Notes: generated by a model not told the origin, from the sequence alone. A stretch of DNA of 63,057 nt from Alphaproteobacteria bacterium (GCA_015232335.1 JADFZV010000015.1:1-63057), one strand, 5' to 3'; positions 26,182 through 34,785 are shown, counted from the first letter of the stretch. A program made the numbers and translations.

Positions 26182-26497
26182 GTCGCTACCTCTTCTTCTG
26201 GCGCTCAACCGCAATCGGCAAAGAGCGCAACCACACTGTCTGCCTGCTGCCATTGCAGCGGCCCGGCTTTGGCCGGTTCCTTGCGAAGGGAAAAGCCCTC
26301 CCCATGAAGCCTGCCGCATGGTTCGCGGTCTTAGCAGGTGCAACCCAAAATCGGGGAGCCACCCTACCCACAAGTGGGGCAAGGATCGTGCCAAGTCGCA
26401 CCGCCAGGGGAGTCGCCGGGAATCCGGGGGACTCAGCTTAAATCAGCAAAATCAGATAAAAGCCAAGATGGAAGGCGTGCTTCCACCTGATGGAAAG
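26182..26497. other. 316-nt gene-free hybO control region
   Basis: The only gap above 300 nt in the window. From right to left it holds: an AT-rich stretch with two AAATCAG copies (26440-26446 and 26449-26455), the -24/-12 promoter (26379-26393), an inverted CCCAC-AA-GTGGG (26367-26378) right at the expected start of transcription, then a leader of about 187 nt without an open frame I can support. HupR and IHF would be expected to bind between the promoter and the hupV end, but no convincing IHF consensus was found. Confidence 0.7.
26379..26393 (-). promoter_or_regulatory. Sigma-54 (-24/-12) promoter of hybOABC
   Basis: On the minus strand the sequence TGGCACGATCCTTGC matches the sigma-54 consensus TGGCACG-N4-TTGC at every fixed position, with the right spacing of GG and GC. 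It lies between hupV and hybO and points to hybO; transcription should begin near 26367. HupR, encoded in the same cluster with an intact GAFTGA motif, is the likely activator. Confidence 0.85.
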
Positions 26498-27937
26498 TTA
26501 GTGTACGGTGCAGGCCATGCAGGGGTCGAAGGAACGCACCACATGCTGCACGGCAACAGGGGTGCTTTCCCCGGCCTTGACCGGGGTTCCCACCAGCGCC
26601 GCCTCCAAGGGGCCGGGCTGACCCTTTGCATCCCGAGGCGAGAAATTCCAGGTGGTTGGCGCAATCACTTGATAGCGGCGCAAGCGCCCCTCGCTGATTT
26701 CCAGCCAATGGCCCAATGAGCCTCGGGCCGCCTCGATCAAGCCAGCGCCGCGCAGTACCGTCCTCTCCAGATTGAAGGGGTGGCAGAAGGGGGCCTTGGG
26801 CTCCAGCGCCTCTGCCCAGTCTTCCATCGCCAAGGCAAGGCGCGCCAGCTCGATCAGCCGGGCTACGACGCGCACCGCCACGGTCGAGCCATGCCGGGCA
26901 TGCAGGTCGCGGATCAGTGGTTGACCCGATAAAAGCTGGCGGGCCAGCGCGCCCACCTCGACGGATTGGCCATTCAGGCGGGGCGCTTTGCTCCAGCTAT
27001 AGGCCTCTGGCTTGTCGGCATTGGGAATCGTAGCGCCTTGGCTGGGATGCAAAGCCTGCTCGCCGCCATACCAGGCATGGGCGATATCCTCGGTGATGGC
27101 TTCGGGTGCGAGAGGAGCGAGGGCATTGTTCCGCCATATGCCGCCTGCAAATAAAGACTCTCCGGTCTGGGGGTCGGCAAAGGCTCCAAAGCTCATCAGG
27201 TCGGTCTGCGACTTTCCCAACCGCCACAAGTCGAGATCGCGGGAAATCTTGAGAAACAGCCCAAAATCGCCCTGATCGCAGGCGTTCAACGCGTCTTGCG
27301 ACGCCAGGGCGGCGATTTGCTTAAGGGACAGCCCGAAAAGATGGGTTTCGAGAAATCGGCGAAAATTTGCGATGATCGACTTCAGGCGGACGCGCTCGGC
27401 CGAATCCACCGGCTTGGTTGTGCCGCCGGGCTGCAAGGCCAGTGAATGCGGCCATTTCCCCGCCAGAATACCCATTATCTCGAACAGGGCGCGCCTTGCA
27501 ATCGCCACCAGCGCCGCCATCTTGCCCTGACCGGCCATAAAGCGGTTTCGGGTCTCGCTGTGCCAGGGCTTGGTTTGGTAATCGGGCCTTGCGAAGTCGG
27601 GCATGAAGAACAGGGTGAAATGCACCAGATGGTCGGCGGCGTTCTCGGTGGCCTGCAGCAGATTGAGCGCAGCTTGCCCGTTGGGCGGCATGCTTAACTT
27701 GGCAGCATTGGCCAGGGCCGCCGCCGCTGCTGCCGACTGCGCAATCGAACAGATGCCGCAAATGCGCGGCGCTATTGCCAAGGCATCCAGGGCGGCCCTT
27801 CCCGCCATCAATTGCTCGAAATCGCGAAAGAGGGAGGCGTTGACGAAGGCCTCGCGCACTTGGCCGTTCTCGATCTCCAATCGCACTTCAAGGTCGCCCT
27901 CGACGCGGTTGAAGGGGCCGATGATCAAGCGGGTCAT
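26498..27937 (-). CDS. hupV: H2-sensing regulatory hydrogenase large subunit HupV/HoxC
   Basis: 479 residues of a hydrogenase large subunit (IIGPFNRVEGDLEVRLEIE). Ligand pairs Cys60/Cys63 (PRICGICSIAQ) and Cys473/Cys476 are present. The protein ends exactly at DPCMACTVH, with no tail to be cleaved. That is the mark of the sensor hydrogenases HupV/HoxC, which mature without an endopeptidase. With HupU it would report H2 to HupT. It overlaps hupU by 4 nt. Confidence 0.94.
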   Translation of the reverse strand: MTRLIIGPFNRVEGDLEVRLEIENGQVREAFVNASLFRDFEQLMAGRAALDALAIAPRICGICSIAQSAAAAAALANAAKLSMPPNGQAALNLLQATENAADHLVHFTLFFMPDFARPDYQTKPWHSETRNRFMAGQGKMAALVAIARRALFEIMGILAGKWPHSLALQPGGTTKPVDSAERVRLKSIIANFRRFLETHLFGLSLKQIAALASQDALNACDQGDFGLFLKISRDLDLWRLGKSQTDLMSFGAFADPQTGESLFAGGIWRNNALAPLAPEAITEDIAHAWYGGEQALHPSQGATIPNADKPEAYSWSKAPRLNGQSVEVGALARQLLSGQPLIRDLHARHGSTVAVRVVARLIELARLALAMEDWAEALEPKAPFCHPFNLERTVLRGAGLIEAARGSLGHWLEISEGRLRRYQVIAPTTWNFSPRDAKGQPGPLEAALVGTPVKAGESTPVAVQHVVRSFDPCMACTVH

Positions 27938-28941
27938 TTCTGTGACCTGATACGCGGGGCGGGGGGCACGACGATGCGACTTTCCGTGGCATTCTTGCGA
28001 ACGCGCCCCGGCGTGGCCGATTTCGAAAGGGCGGCCAAGGCGACGAACCAGGCCTTGGGCATATCGACCGGCAAACCTACCGGTATGCCCGCCACCTTGG
28101 GGGTTTCAAGATAGGGCTCGCTCCCGTCGGCGAATCCCGGCACGGTGCAGGCGATGCAGGCAAAGCCTGCATTGGTGCAAGAGCCTGTTCCATTCCAGCG
28201 TCTGCGGTTGCAGTCGCCCGGGGCCTGAGTTGCCCGGCAGCCCAAATTCTCCATCAGGCAGCCCTGCTGGGCAGGTTCATGGGCGCTGGCCTTGTATTCG
28301 TAATATTCATTCCGATTGCAGCCGTGATGGGCCAGATGGTCGGCATAGAATCGCGGGCGGGCGAAACTGTCGAGATCATCTGGCGACAAAGCGCCGTCGG
28401 CCAGCAGCAGCAAGGTTTCGGCAATCCAGCCGGGATGGGGGGCGCATCCGGCAATATTGATCACGGGAAGGCCAGAGCCCGAGCGCCAACCCGCGGACAA
28501 AAGCCCACCGGCCAAACCATTCGCATATTGAAGGCCGGTGGCTTCGGTGCGGCCCGAGGCGCCGGCCACCACGCCGCCAAAGGCGGCACAGCTACCCACC
28601 GCCACGACATGGCGCGCCTGACCAGCCAATTCACTGATCAGGCGGCTCATCGGACGATCAAAACCCAGCGCCATTTGAAAGCGCCCGGAGCCGTTCGGGC
28701 CCAGAAGAACAGCCCCTTCGACCAGCAGCGCATCCAGCAAAAGCGTCCCCTCAAGGATCTGCTCGACGACCCGGCTGAATTCCTCTCCGCTTTCCTGGCT
28801 CAAAGCCGGGTGTGCCAGCAGCTTCAGCTCGGGCTGCTGGCCAGCCAGCAGCCCCGATTCATGCTCGAAGGCCGAGGCTGTGCAGCCGCCGCAAGAGCCC
28901 GCCTGAACCCAGAGAAATGAAAAAGGATGTGTCCTTGTCAT
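27934..28941 (-). CDS. hupU: H2-sensing regulatory hydrogenase small subunit HupU/HoxB
   Basis: 335 residues of a hydrogenase small subunit without Tat signal or C-terminal anchor, so cytosolic. Cluster motifs: WVQAGSCGGCTASAFEHESG (Cys17, Cys20), GSCAAFGG, IAGCAPHPGW, HHGCNRNEYYE, GCLMENLGCRA and ACTVPGF. This is the HupU/HoxB pattern. It is the first gene of the leftward run. The 161 nt upstream, shared with a divergent kinase gene, shows no -24/-12 site, which fits constitutive low expression of the sensor. Confidence 0.94.
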   Translation of the reverse strand: MTRTHPFSFLWVQAGSCGGCTASAFEHESGLLAGQQPELKLLAHPALSQESGEEFSRVVEQILEGTLLLDALLVEGAVLLGPNGSGRFQMALGFDRPMSRLISELAGQARHVVAVGSCAAFGGVVAGASGRTEATGLQYANGLAGGLLSAGWRSGSGLPVINIAGCAPHPGWIAETLLLLADGALSPDDLDSFARPRFYADHLAHHGCNRNEYYEYKASAHEPAQQGCLMENLGCRATQAPGDCNRRRWNGTGSCTNAGFACIACTVPGFADGSEPYLETPKVAGIPVGLPVDMPKAWFVALAALSKSATPGRVRKNATESRIVVPPAPRIRSQK

Positions 28942-29102
28942 GACGCTGAAGCATCGGCACTCGGCCCTTCCGGGTCAACCCTTATGCGCGGGTAGGTGAC
29001 ATGGTGCGGCATCTCCTGTAAGTTGTCTTCCAACGAGCGGTTGTGTAGGCGGGGGCCGCACACCTGCCCCCTCAAGCCATGACCAGGAATGGGGCCTGAA
29101 CC

Positions 29103-30398
29103 GTGGACGTTTTGTCGCCTAAAAGCCGCCAGGAGCTGGAAGCCGAGTTGGCCTGCCTGCGCTCACGTCTTGGCGAATACGAGGCCTTGGAAGCCCTCAG
29201 TCGCGAGACGGGCGAAGCATTCCTGCGCTCCCTGGAGGGAGGCGAGCGCTGCCGAGAGCGTCTGGACGCCAAAAGCGAGGAACTGTGCAACGCACGCCAC
29301 CAATTGCAAAAGGCGCTGGGTCGCTACACCGATCTCTTCAATCATTCGCCGATCGGCTATTTCCTGATTGACCAACACGGCATCCTGCGCGAGGTCAATG
29401 TCAAGGGAGCCGCCCTTCTGGGTCAAAGCCCTGTGCATTTGCAGGGTGCCCCTTTCGCCAAATACATAACCCCCCTGGCGCGGCCCGCCTTTGACCATCA
29501 TCTCCAGTCGGTCTTTGCGGGTAGCTCCGGCCAGATCGAGCTTGCCCTCGATACCCCAGATGTTCCCGCCCTGCCGGTCATTCTGGAAACCTCTTTGATA
29601 GAGGGCATGGACGAGGGGACGGGGCCTTTGTGCCTGGCGGCGGCCCTTGATCTTGGCAGCCGCAAGCAAGCCGAGAAAGCTCTGGCGGAACGGACCGAGG
29701 AACTGGCGCGCTCGAACGAGGACCTGGAGCGCTTCGCCTATGTCATTTCGCATGATCTGCAAGAACCGCTGCGCAATATCGGAAATTATGTGCAGCTTCT
29801 GTCCAGACGCTACAAGGGGCGTCTGGATGCCGATGCTGACGACTATATCGGTTTTGTGGTCGATGGCGTGATGCGTCTGTCCAACATGATCCGCGAACTT
29901 CTGACCTTCTCGCGCATCACGACACAGGGGCGGACCTTCGAGGTGGTCGATAGCGGAGCAGCCCTCAAGGATGCGCTGGCCAATCTCGAATCCGCCATCA
30001 CGGAAAGCCTGGCGGAAATTCACATTGCACCGATGCCCGAGGTGCAGGCGGATTCGACGCAACTGATCAGCCTGTTTCAGAATCTGATCGGCAATGCCCT
30101 CAAATACCGGGAAGCTGATCGCAATCCCAGGATACGTATCGAAGCCAGGCCGGTCGGCGAGAAATGGCTGTTCTCCATCGTCGATAACGGTATCGGCATC
30201 GAAAGCCGCCAGTTCGAGCGCCTGTTCATGCTGTTCCAGCGCATCAATCCGCAGGGCGGAATTCAGGGAACGGGAATCGGCCTGGCCGTCTGCAAGCGCA
30301 TCGTCGAACGCCATGGCGGCCAGCTTTGGGTGGAATCGACGCCCGGACAGGGCAGCATCTTCTATTTTACGCTGCCGGCGGCGCCTTCTTCTCATTAA
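29103..30398 (+). CDS. Soluble PAS sensor histidine kinase
   Basis: 431 residues, no membrane helix. A coiled N-terminal part (about 5-75) leads into a PAS domain (about 78-195; YTDLFNHSPIGYFLIDQHGI). HisKA of the phytochrome-like type has His217 in YVISHDLQEPLRNIGNYVQL. The HATPase shows LFQNLIGNALKYREA, DNGIGI and GTGIGLAVCKRIVERHGG. No receiver is next to it. It starts with GTG at 29103 and is divergent from hupU. Whether it has to do with H2 is unknown; it is not HupT-like. Its last 32 nt overlap the convergent PAP2 gene. Confidence 0.85.
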   Translation: MDVLSPKSRQELEAELACLRSRLGEYEALEALSRETGEAFLRSLEGGERCRERLDAKSEELCNARHQLQKALGRYTDLFNHSPIGYFLIDQHGILREVNVKGAALLGQSPVHLQGAPFAKYITPLARPAFDHHLQSVFAGSSGQIELALDTPDVPALPVILETSLIEGMDEGTGPLCLAAALDLGSRKQAEKALAERTEELARSNEDLERFAYVISHDLQEPLRNIGNYVQLLSRRYKGRLDADADDYIGFVVDGVMRLSNMIRELLTFSRITTQGRTFEVVDSGAALKDALANLESAITESLAEIHIAPMPEVQADSTQLISLFQNLIGNALKYREADRNPRIRIEARPVGEKWLFSIVDNGIGIESRQFERLFMLFQRINPQGGIQGTGIGLAVCKRIVERHGGQLWVESTPGQGSIFYFTLPAAPSSH

Positions 30399-31029
30399 GC
30401 AACGGGCGCAAGGCCAAGGCGACGCCGACCGTGATCAGGCCGGCCGAGACGACGTCGCTTAGGAAATGCGCACCTTGAATGACCCGCACCATGCCGATCA
30501 GGAATCCGAAGGAAATGGCCGCCCATCCGGCCCTGACGCGCCAGGGCGGCGGCAGCAGCATGGCAAACGCGAAAGTCCAGAAGGCGATCGAGGCATGGCC
30601 CGAGGCGAAGGAGCAATTATCGGCGCACTGATCTGTCATCACGAAAGGCGGCGTGTAATGCTGTTTACCGCCAAATTCAGCAATCGTGGTTGGGCGCGCA
30701 CGTCCCCAATGATCCTTGAACAACAGATTGACGATCAGGCCGGGACCCAAAAGCAGCGTCGAGGTCAGATAGGCCATGGAGCGCCAGGTGAGTCCAAAAA
30801 TGCGCTCCTTCAACCACAGATTGGCCAAACCGATCAGCAGACAGAAAACGCCTGCGCCCAGGATGATGGCGGGCAGCCCCTTGCGCACGAATTCGAAGGG
30901 CGGCGCATAGCGCCAGAAAAACCATTCCGCCTCGTTGTAGAAAAGCCCCGAGACCGCCAAATCAATCTCGCGCAGGAATGACAGGCTTCCCAGCAGGGCA
31001 AATAGCGCGTAGACGGCAAGGCTTCTCAT
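30367..31029 (-). CDS. PAP2-family membrane phosphatase (copy 1)
   Basis: 220 residues with about six hydrophobic helices. The three PAP2 signature parts are present: KDHWGRARP, FASGHAS and VRVIQGAHFLSDV. Members remove phosphate from lipids such as undecaprenyl diphosphate or lipid A. The ATG at 31029 starts 1 nt after the GT39 gene, so the two are coupled. lptG lies before them, pointing to a role in the outer envelope. The exact lipid cannot be told. A similar pair occurs at 57497-59850. Confidence 0.88.
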   Translation of the reverse strand: MRSLAVYALFALLGSLSFLREIDLAVSGLFYNEAEWFFWRYAPPFEFVRKGLPAIILGAGVFCLLIGLANLWLKERIFGLTWRSMAYLTSTLLLGPGLIVNLLFKDHWGRARPTTIAEFGGKQHYTPPFVMTDQCADNCSFASGHASIAFWTFAFAMLLPPPWRVRAGWAAISFGFLIGMVRVIQGAHFLSDVVSAGLITVGVALALRPLLNEKKAPPAA

Positions 31030-31030
31030 C

Positions 31031-32509
31031 TCAATAACCCTTGAAGCCGGAAAGCAGATAGGCGTGAAGCTCGATGGCAAAACCGGGATGAATCTCGCGC
31101 TGGATCGGCCCCAATGACTCGGCAGTGGCAAAGCGCTGGGCAATCTCGGCAATGTCTGCGCGTTCGGTTATGAAAACCACCCGGCTTTCGTCGTCGCCCA
31201 TAAAGCGGTTGTTGAGATCGAAGGTATCACGGATGACGGGCGAGGGATTCCACTTCGCGGCATTCAGGGGATAGGGACGCACATAGTAGGAGAGCGAGGC
31301 CATTAGTTTGCGGTCGTCGCTCATCAACCGGCTGGCGGGATGGGCCGCCAGCAGGGCCGAGACATCGCGGCCAACCTCCGTCCAGCCCTTCAAGCGCTTG
31401 GCGATATCCGTTTTTGCGGTCAGAGGGACACCCGCCATGGCCAGCACGGCCTCGTAATTGTAGACCAGGCTCGCCACCACGACATGCAAAACCACGGAAA
31501 GGCGGACAAGGAATAGCCGCCCTTTCTCGGCCAGCCATGCCGTCATCAGAATCGAAGCCGCCACATAGGCGGGGGCTGCCCAATTGGCGTTGGCGCGCGA
31601 CAGCAGGCTTTCCACCGTCATCAGCAGAAGAATCGGCAAGGCCATAAAGGCCAGAAGACGCAAGCGGGGCTCTTGCAGATGACGCTTCAGTCCCGGCAGA
31701 AACAAGAGCAGGGCTGCGAACAGCAAGGGGCCGAACACGGCGAATTGCGACAGCACGAACTCGCCCATCTTGGCCGGGTGGAACAAGGGACCGCTTAGAT
31801 TCGCGTTATCCTTGGTATGCAGGTAGCTGACAAAGCCGTTGGCGGCGTTCCAGAAGAAGTTGGGTAGGTAGAGCAACAGGGCAAGAGAAGCGCAAAGGGC
31901 TGCGGATTTCCAGGCAATCCGTTTGCGATATTGGGGCGAGCTTGCCAGAAAAAGCCCCAGCGACACTGGAAACAGGATCATGGCGTATTTTGCCAGAAGG
32001 CCAAGCCCGATCGCGATGCCAAGAAGTGCCCACCACAGCACTGGCCGATCATCGTCCAAAGCTCGCACCGTCGCGAACAGGGCCACGGCCCAGAACATCA
32101 GAAGCGGCGGGTCGGTCGTTACCAGCATCGAGGAATAGGCGACACCCGGCAGGGTCAGAAAAACCAGGCCGGACCAAAAGGCGATGCTGGCATTGAACAG
32201 ATGGCGTGCAGCCAGAAAGACGAAGAGTGAGCCAATAGCATAGGCGAATGTCGAGGGCAGGCGCACGCAGGCCTCCGCCTCGCCGCAGACCCGGCCGCTC
32301 AGGGCAATCGACCAGGCGACGAAAGGCGGCTTCGAGTAATAGCCCCAGTCGGGCGCCAGCGACCAAAGCCAATACTGGGCTTCATCAAAGGACAGATCGT
32401 AGGGACTGCCCGCCAGCACCAGCAGCCGCCAAACTGTGATCAGAAACAGGACTGTCAGAAACAGGATAAGAGGGTTGCGCCCGGCCTGCCCGCCTTGCAT
32501 GCCGTCCAT
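31031..32509 (-). CDS. GT39/ArnT-like membrane glycosyltransferase (copy 1)
   Basis: 492 residues with many hydrophobic helices. SPYDLSFDEAQYWLWSLAPD carries the Asp-Glu pair at the start of the catalytic loop of the PMT_2/ArnT family, and YYSKPPFVAW follows. These enzymes use polyprenyl-phosphate sugars on the periplasmic side, for example on lipid A. The ATG at 32509 overlaps the lptG stop by one base (TGATG); a GTG one codon earlier is possible. It is followed by PAP2. Confidence 0.85.
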   Translation of the reverse strand: MDGMQGGQAGRNPLILFLTVLFLITVWRLLVLAGSPYDLSFDEAQYWLWSLAPDWGYYSKPPFVAWSIALSGRVCGEAEACVRLPSTFAYAIGSLFVFLAARHLFNASIAFWSGLVFLTLPGVAYSSMLVTTDPPLLMFWAVALFATVRALDDDRPVLWWALLGIAIGLGLLAKYAMILFPVSLGLFLASSPQYRKRIAWKSAALCASLALLLYLPNFFWNAANGFVSYLHTKDNANLSGPLFHPAKMGEFVLSQFAVFGPLLFAALLLFLPGLKRHLQEPRLRLLAFMALPILLLMTVESLLSRANANWAAPAYVAASILMTAWLAEKGRLFLVRLSVVLHVVVASLVYNYEAVLAMAGVPLTAKTDIAKRLKGWTEVGRDVSALLAAHPASRLMSDDRKLMASLSYYVRPYPLNAAKWNPSPVIRDTFDLNNRFMGDDESRVVFITERADIAEIAQRFATAESLGPIQREIHPGFAIELHAYLLSGFKGY

Positions 32510-33615
32510 CACCCGTCCTCGAGGTGAAAGAGTGTGGACAGACCCACCAGCAGCGTGACGATGGCCGGGCTCCAGGCTGCCAGGGTAGGGGGAAGCGTTG
32601 CCGACAGGCCCAGCGCAAAGGCCACCTTGGAAAAGAAAAAGAACAGGAAACCCGCCGCAACGCCGCCGCCCAGGCGAAGCATGACGCCGCCCATGCGCAG
32701 ATTGGGCCGAAGCGAAAAGACGGCGGCCACCAGCACCATGGCGCAGAGCAGCACGGGCGAGGCCAGAAGCGACTGGAAATACATTCGATGCTTCTGGGCC
32801 GAAAAGCCCGCTTCCTCGGTGAATTTGATAAAGCCCGGAAGCGCCCAGAAGGACATGGTTTCCGGCGAGGAGAAATTATCTTGAATCTTCGAAATGGTCA
32901 GCGTCGTCGGCAGGGTGATGTGGGGGCGGGGCTCCGATGGCCTTCCCGGCACGATTTCCCACACCTTATCTAAATCGATCCGTCCGTCGGCGATCTGCCC
33001 GGTCTCGGCATCGTGGCGATAGGTAAAGCGGTTGTCTTCCAGGTGAAAGATGCTGACCTTCGAGAGCAACAGCCTGTGGCCATCCTGGCGCACATGCCCG
33101 GCATGGATGATTTCCTGGCGGTTACCTTGTGATTCTCGCAGCCAAAGCCCGAAGCCTTGAGAGAAGCTTAAGGGATTGGACAGGCGAATCTGAATTTTGT
33201 CTTGCATGGTTTCGTAGCGGGAAAACAGGGTAGAGGCCAGGGGATTGAAAGCCACCACCATCAAGACACCGATGAAAAAAACCAGCAACATGACAGGAGC
33301 CAGGAACTGCCATACGCTGACCCCGGCCGCTCTGGTGACCACCAACTCGCGTGTGCGCGTCAGGCGCCAGAAAATGATCATGGCCCCCAGCATCACGGCG
33401 AAAGGCAGCAGGGTTTGAACCATCTGCGGCAGTTTGCACAGCGCCATCTCCAGAAGGACCAGGAATCCGGCGCCCTGCTTGCCCGAGGCGCGGCGCACCA
33501 GTTCGATCACGTCGAACATCAAAACGATGCCCGAAACGCAGGCCAGCGTTCCCATAAAGGCTACCAGGAACTGGCGGCCAATATACAGGCTCAAGGTGGG
33601 GGACAGGCGAATCAT
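32509..33615 (-). CDS. lptG: LptG-like lipopolysaccharide export permease
   Basis: 368 residues of the YjgP/YjgQ family: two helix groups (about 12-120 and 285-365) around a periplasmic beta-jellyroll. Typical stretches are LYIGRQFLVAFMGTLACVSG and RTRELVVTRAAGVSVWQFLA. It is part of the LptB2FG transporter moving LPS to the outer membrane. LptF, often encoded next to LptG, is not in the window. The ATG at 33615 is the family start. The gene leads the GT39-PAP2 block. Confidence 0.88.
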   Translation of the reverse strand: MIRLSPTLSLYIGRQFLVAFMGTLACVSGIVLMFDVIELVRRASGKQGAGFLVLLEMALCKLPQMVQTLLPFAVMLGAMIIFWRLTRTRELVVTRAAGVSVWQFLAPVMLLVFFIGVLMVVAFNPLASTLFSRYETMQDKIQIRLSNPLSFSQGFGLWLRESQGNRQEIIHAGHVRQDGHRLLLSKVSIFHLEDNRFTYRHDAETGQIADGRIDLDKVWEIVPGRPSEPRPHITLPTTLTISKIQDNFSSPETMSFWALPGFIKFTEEAGFSAQKHRMYFQSLLASPVLLCAMVLVAAVFSLRPNLRMGGVMLRLGGGVAAGFLFFFFSKVAFALGLSATLPPTLAAWSPAIVTLLVGLSTLFHLEDG

Positions 33616-33702
33616 GGGCGAAGATTGGACTGAAATAGGCTCGCCGCGCAAGCCGGGAAGCGCTATATGAAGAATATATCAAAGAACGGCAGGGAATGGT
33701 CG

Positions 33703-34260
33703 ATGGTCCTTCTTTCACGCATCTACACCAGGGGTGGCGACAAGGGGAAAACATCGCTGGGCAACGGTGAGCGGGTTTCCAAGCACAGTCTGCGCGTCGA
33801 GGCCTATGGCACGATCGACGAAGCCAATGCCGCCCTGGGTCTGGTGCGCCTCTTTACCGCCGATCAGCCCGATGCCGATGCCCTGCTGGCCCTCATTCAG
33901 AACGATCTGTTCGATCTGGGGGCTGATTTGTGCGCACCCGGGCAGACCGAGGGCTTGCGCCTTCAGCCAAGTCAGGTCGAGCGCCTGGAGCGTGACATCG
34001 ATCGCCTGAATGCCAAGCTAAAGCCGCTCGATTCCTTTGTTCTGCCGGGGGGAAGTCCTGCTTCGGCCCATCTGCACCAGGCCAGGACCGTGGTGCGCCG
34101 GGCTGAGCGCCTGATCTCTGCCCTGGCGGAGGAAGAAGCGATCAACCCCCAGGCGCTGGCTTATGCCAACCGCCTCTCCGATCTTTTGTTCGTCATGTCC
34201 CGCAGCCTGAATGGTCAGGGAGACAACGATATCTTGTGGGTTCCTGGCGCTAACCGCTGA
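33703..34260 (+). CDS. Cob(I)alamin adenosyltransferase, PduO type
   Basis: 185 residues of the PduO-type ATP:corrinoid adenosyltransferase. The N-terminal ATP loop (RIYTRGGDKGKTSLGNGER), VEAYGTIDEANAALGLVR, LDSFVLPGGSPASAHLHQAR and RRAERLISAL are all conserved, as is NRLSDLLFVMSRSLN. It makes adenosylcobalamin in the cytosol. I chose the ATG at 33703, preceded by AGGGA at 33691-33695; an upstream in-frame ATG at 33667 would add 12 residues without family support. It stands divergent from lptG; no cobalamin riboswitch is visible in the 87-nt gap. Confidence 0.93.
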   Translation: MVLLSRIYTRGGDKGKTSLGNGERVSKHSLRVEAYGTIDEANAALGLVRLFTADQPDADALLALIQNDLFDLGADLCAPGQTEGLRLQPSQVERLERDIDRLNAKLKPLDSFVLPGGSPASAHLHQARTVVRRAERLISALAEEEAINPQALAYANRLSDLLFVMSRSLNGQGDNDILWVPGANR

Positions 34261-34282
34261 CATCTGGATTCAGCATTCCTTA

Positions 34283-34310
34283 ACCGGCTTTTGATAGTCT
34301 GTAAGCCGGT
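34283..34310. repeat. Inverted repeat upstream of the lipoprotein gene
   Basis: ACCGGCTT (34283-34290) and AAGCCGGT (34303-34310) form a perfect 8-bp stem around a 12-nt loop. No T run follows, so it is not a standard terminator. It could be an operator or an mRNA hairpin ahead of the gene at 34329. Confidence 0.4.
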
Positions 34311-34328
34311 AAAGAGGCTTGGAACACC

Positions 34329-34706
34329 ATGAAAAAGCTATTTTTCCGTCTTGCCGTTCTGGCCCTGCCCTTGCTGGCGGGGGCCTGCGGCTACGATATG
34401 ACGACCGGGCAATATCCCATGACCAGCGGCTTCTTGCAGGCCGAGGTGGTTTCTCTGGTGGCCACGGGACGCACGGCCAGCGACCATGTCACCTCGTTGG
34501 TGACGGGCAAGGATTGCTCGACCATAAGGGCCAAGGACGAGGGCCAATATTGCGTCAGCCGCAATCCGCCCTTGCAACGTCCCGATGTCTATTGCTACCG
34601 CACGCTGGGTCAGGTGAGCTGCTATCGCGAACCCGATCCCTTCCAAGATGGGGCGCAGGCGGTGGGCATTGAGGCCTATGACCGGCAATCCACAGTAAGG
34701 CGCTGA
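34329..34706 (+). CDS. Small lipoprotein of unknown function
   Basis: 125 residues. The signal peptide (MKKLFFRLAVLALPLLAG) ends in a lipobox LAGAC, so Cys20 should be lipidated. The rest is soluble and has five more Cys (KDCSTIRAKDEGQYCVSR, DVYCYRTLGQVSCYRE), enough for disulfides in the periplasm. No family was recognised. The start ATG is 9 nt after GGCTTGGAACACC. It stands alone, 68 nt after the adenosyltransferase gene. Confidence 0.75.
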   Translation: MKKLFFRLAVLALPLLAGACGYDMTTGQYPMTSGFLQAEVVSLVATGRTASDHVTSLVTGKDCSTIRAKDEGQYCVSRNPPLQRPDVYCYRTLGQVSCYREPDPFQDGAQAVGIEAYDRQSTVRR

Positions 34707-34785
34707 TTTTCCACTGAATCCGAATCATTGACCGCTGCCGTGCGGCTGGTCAACAATAGCCCTTGTCACACATCAGGATGAGACG

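Noticed and set aside
26182..26394. N-terminal extension of hybO up to 26394
   Set aside because: It would put 71 residues before the Tat signal and cover the sigma-54 promoter. The ATG at 26181 gives a normal Tat signal position.
26498..26512. Possible C-terminal truncation of hupV
   Set aside because: Ending right after DPCMACTVH is the rule for H2-sensing hydrogenases, so it is not damage.
34728..34753. Inverted repeat TTGACC...GGTCAA as terminator of the lipoprotein gene
   Set aside because: The arms are only 6 bp with an asymmetric centre and no T run follows; at best a weak operator.
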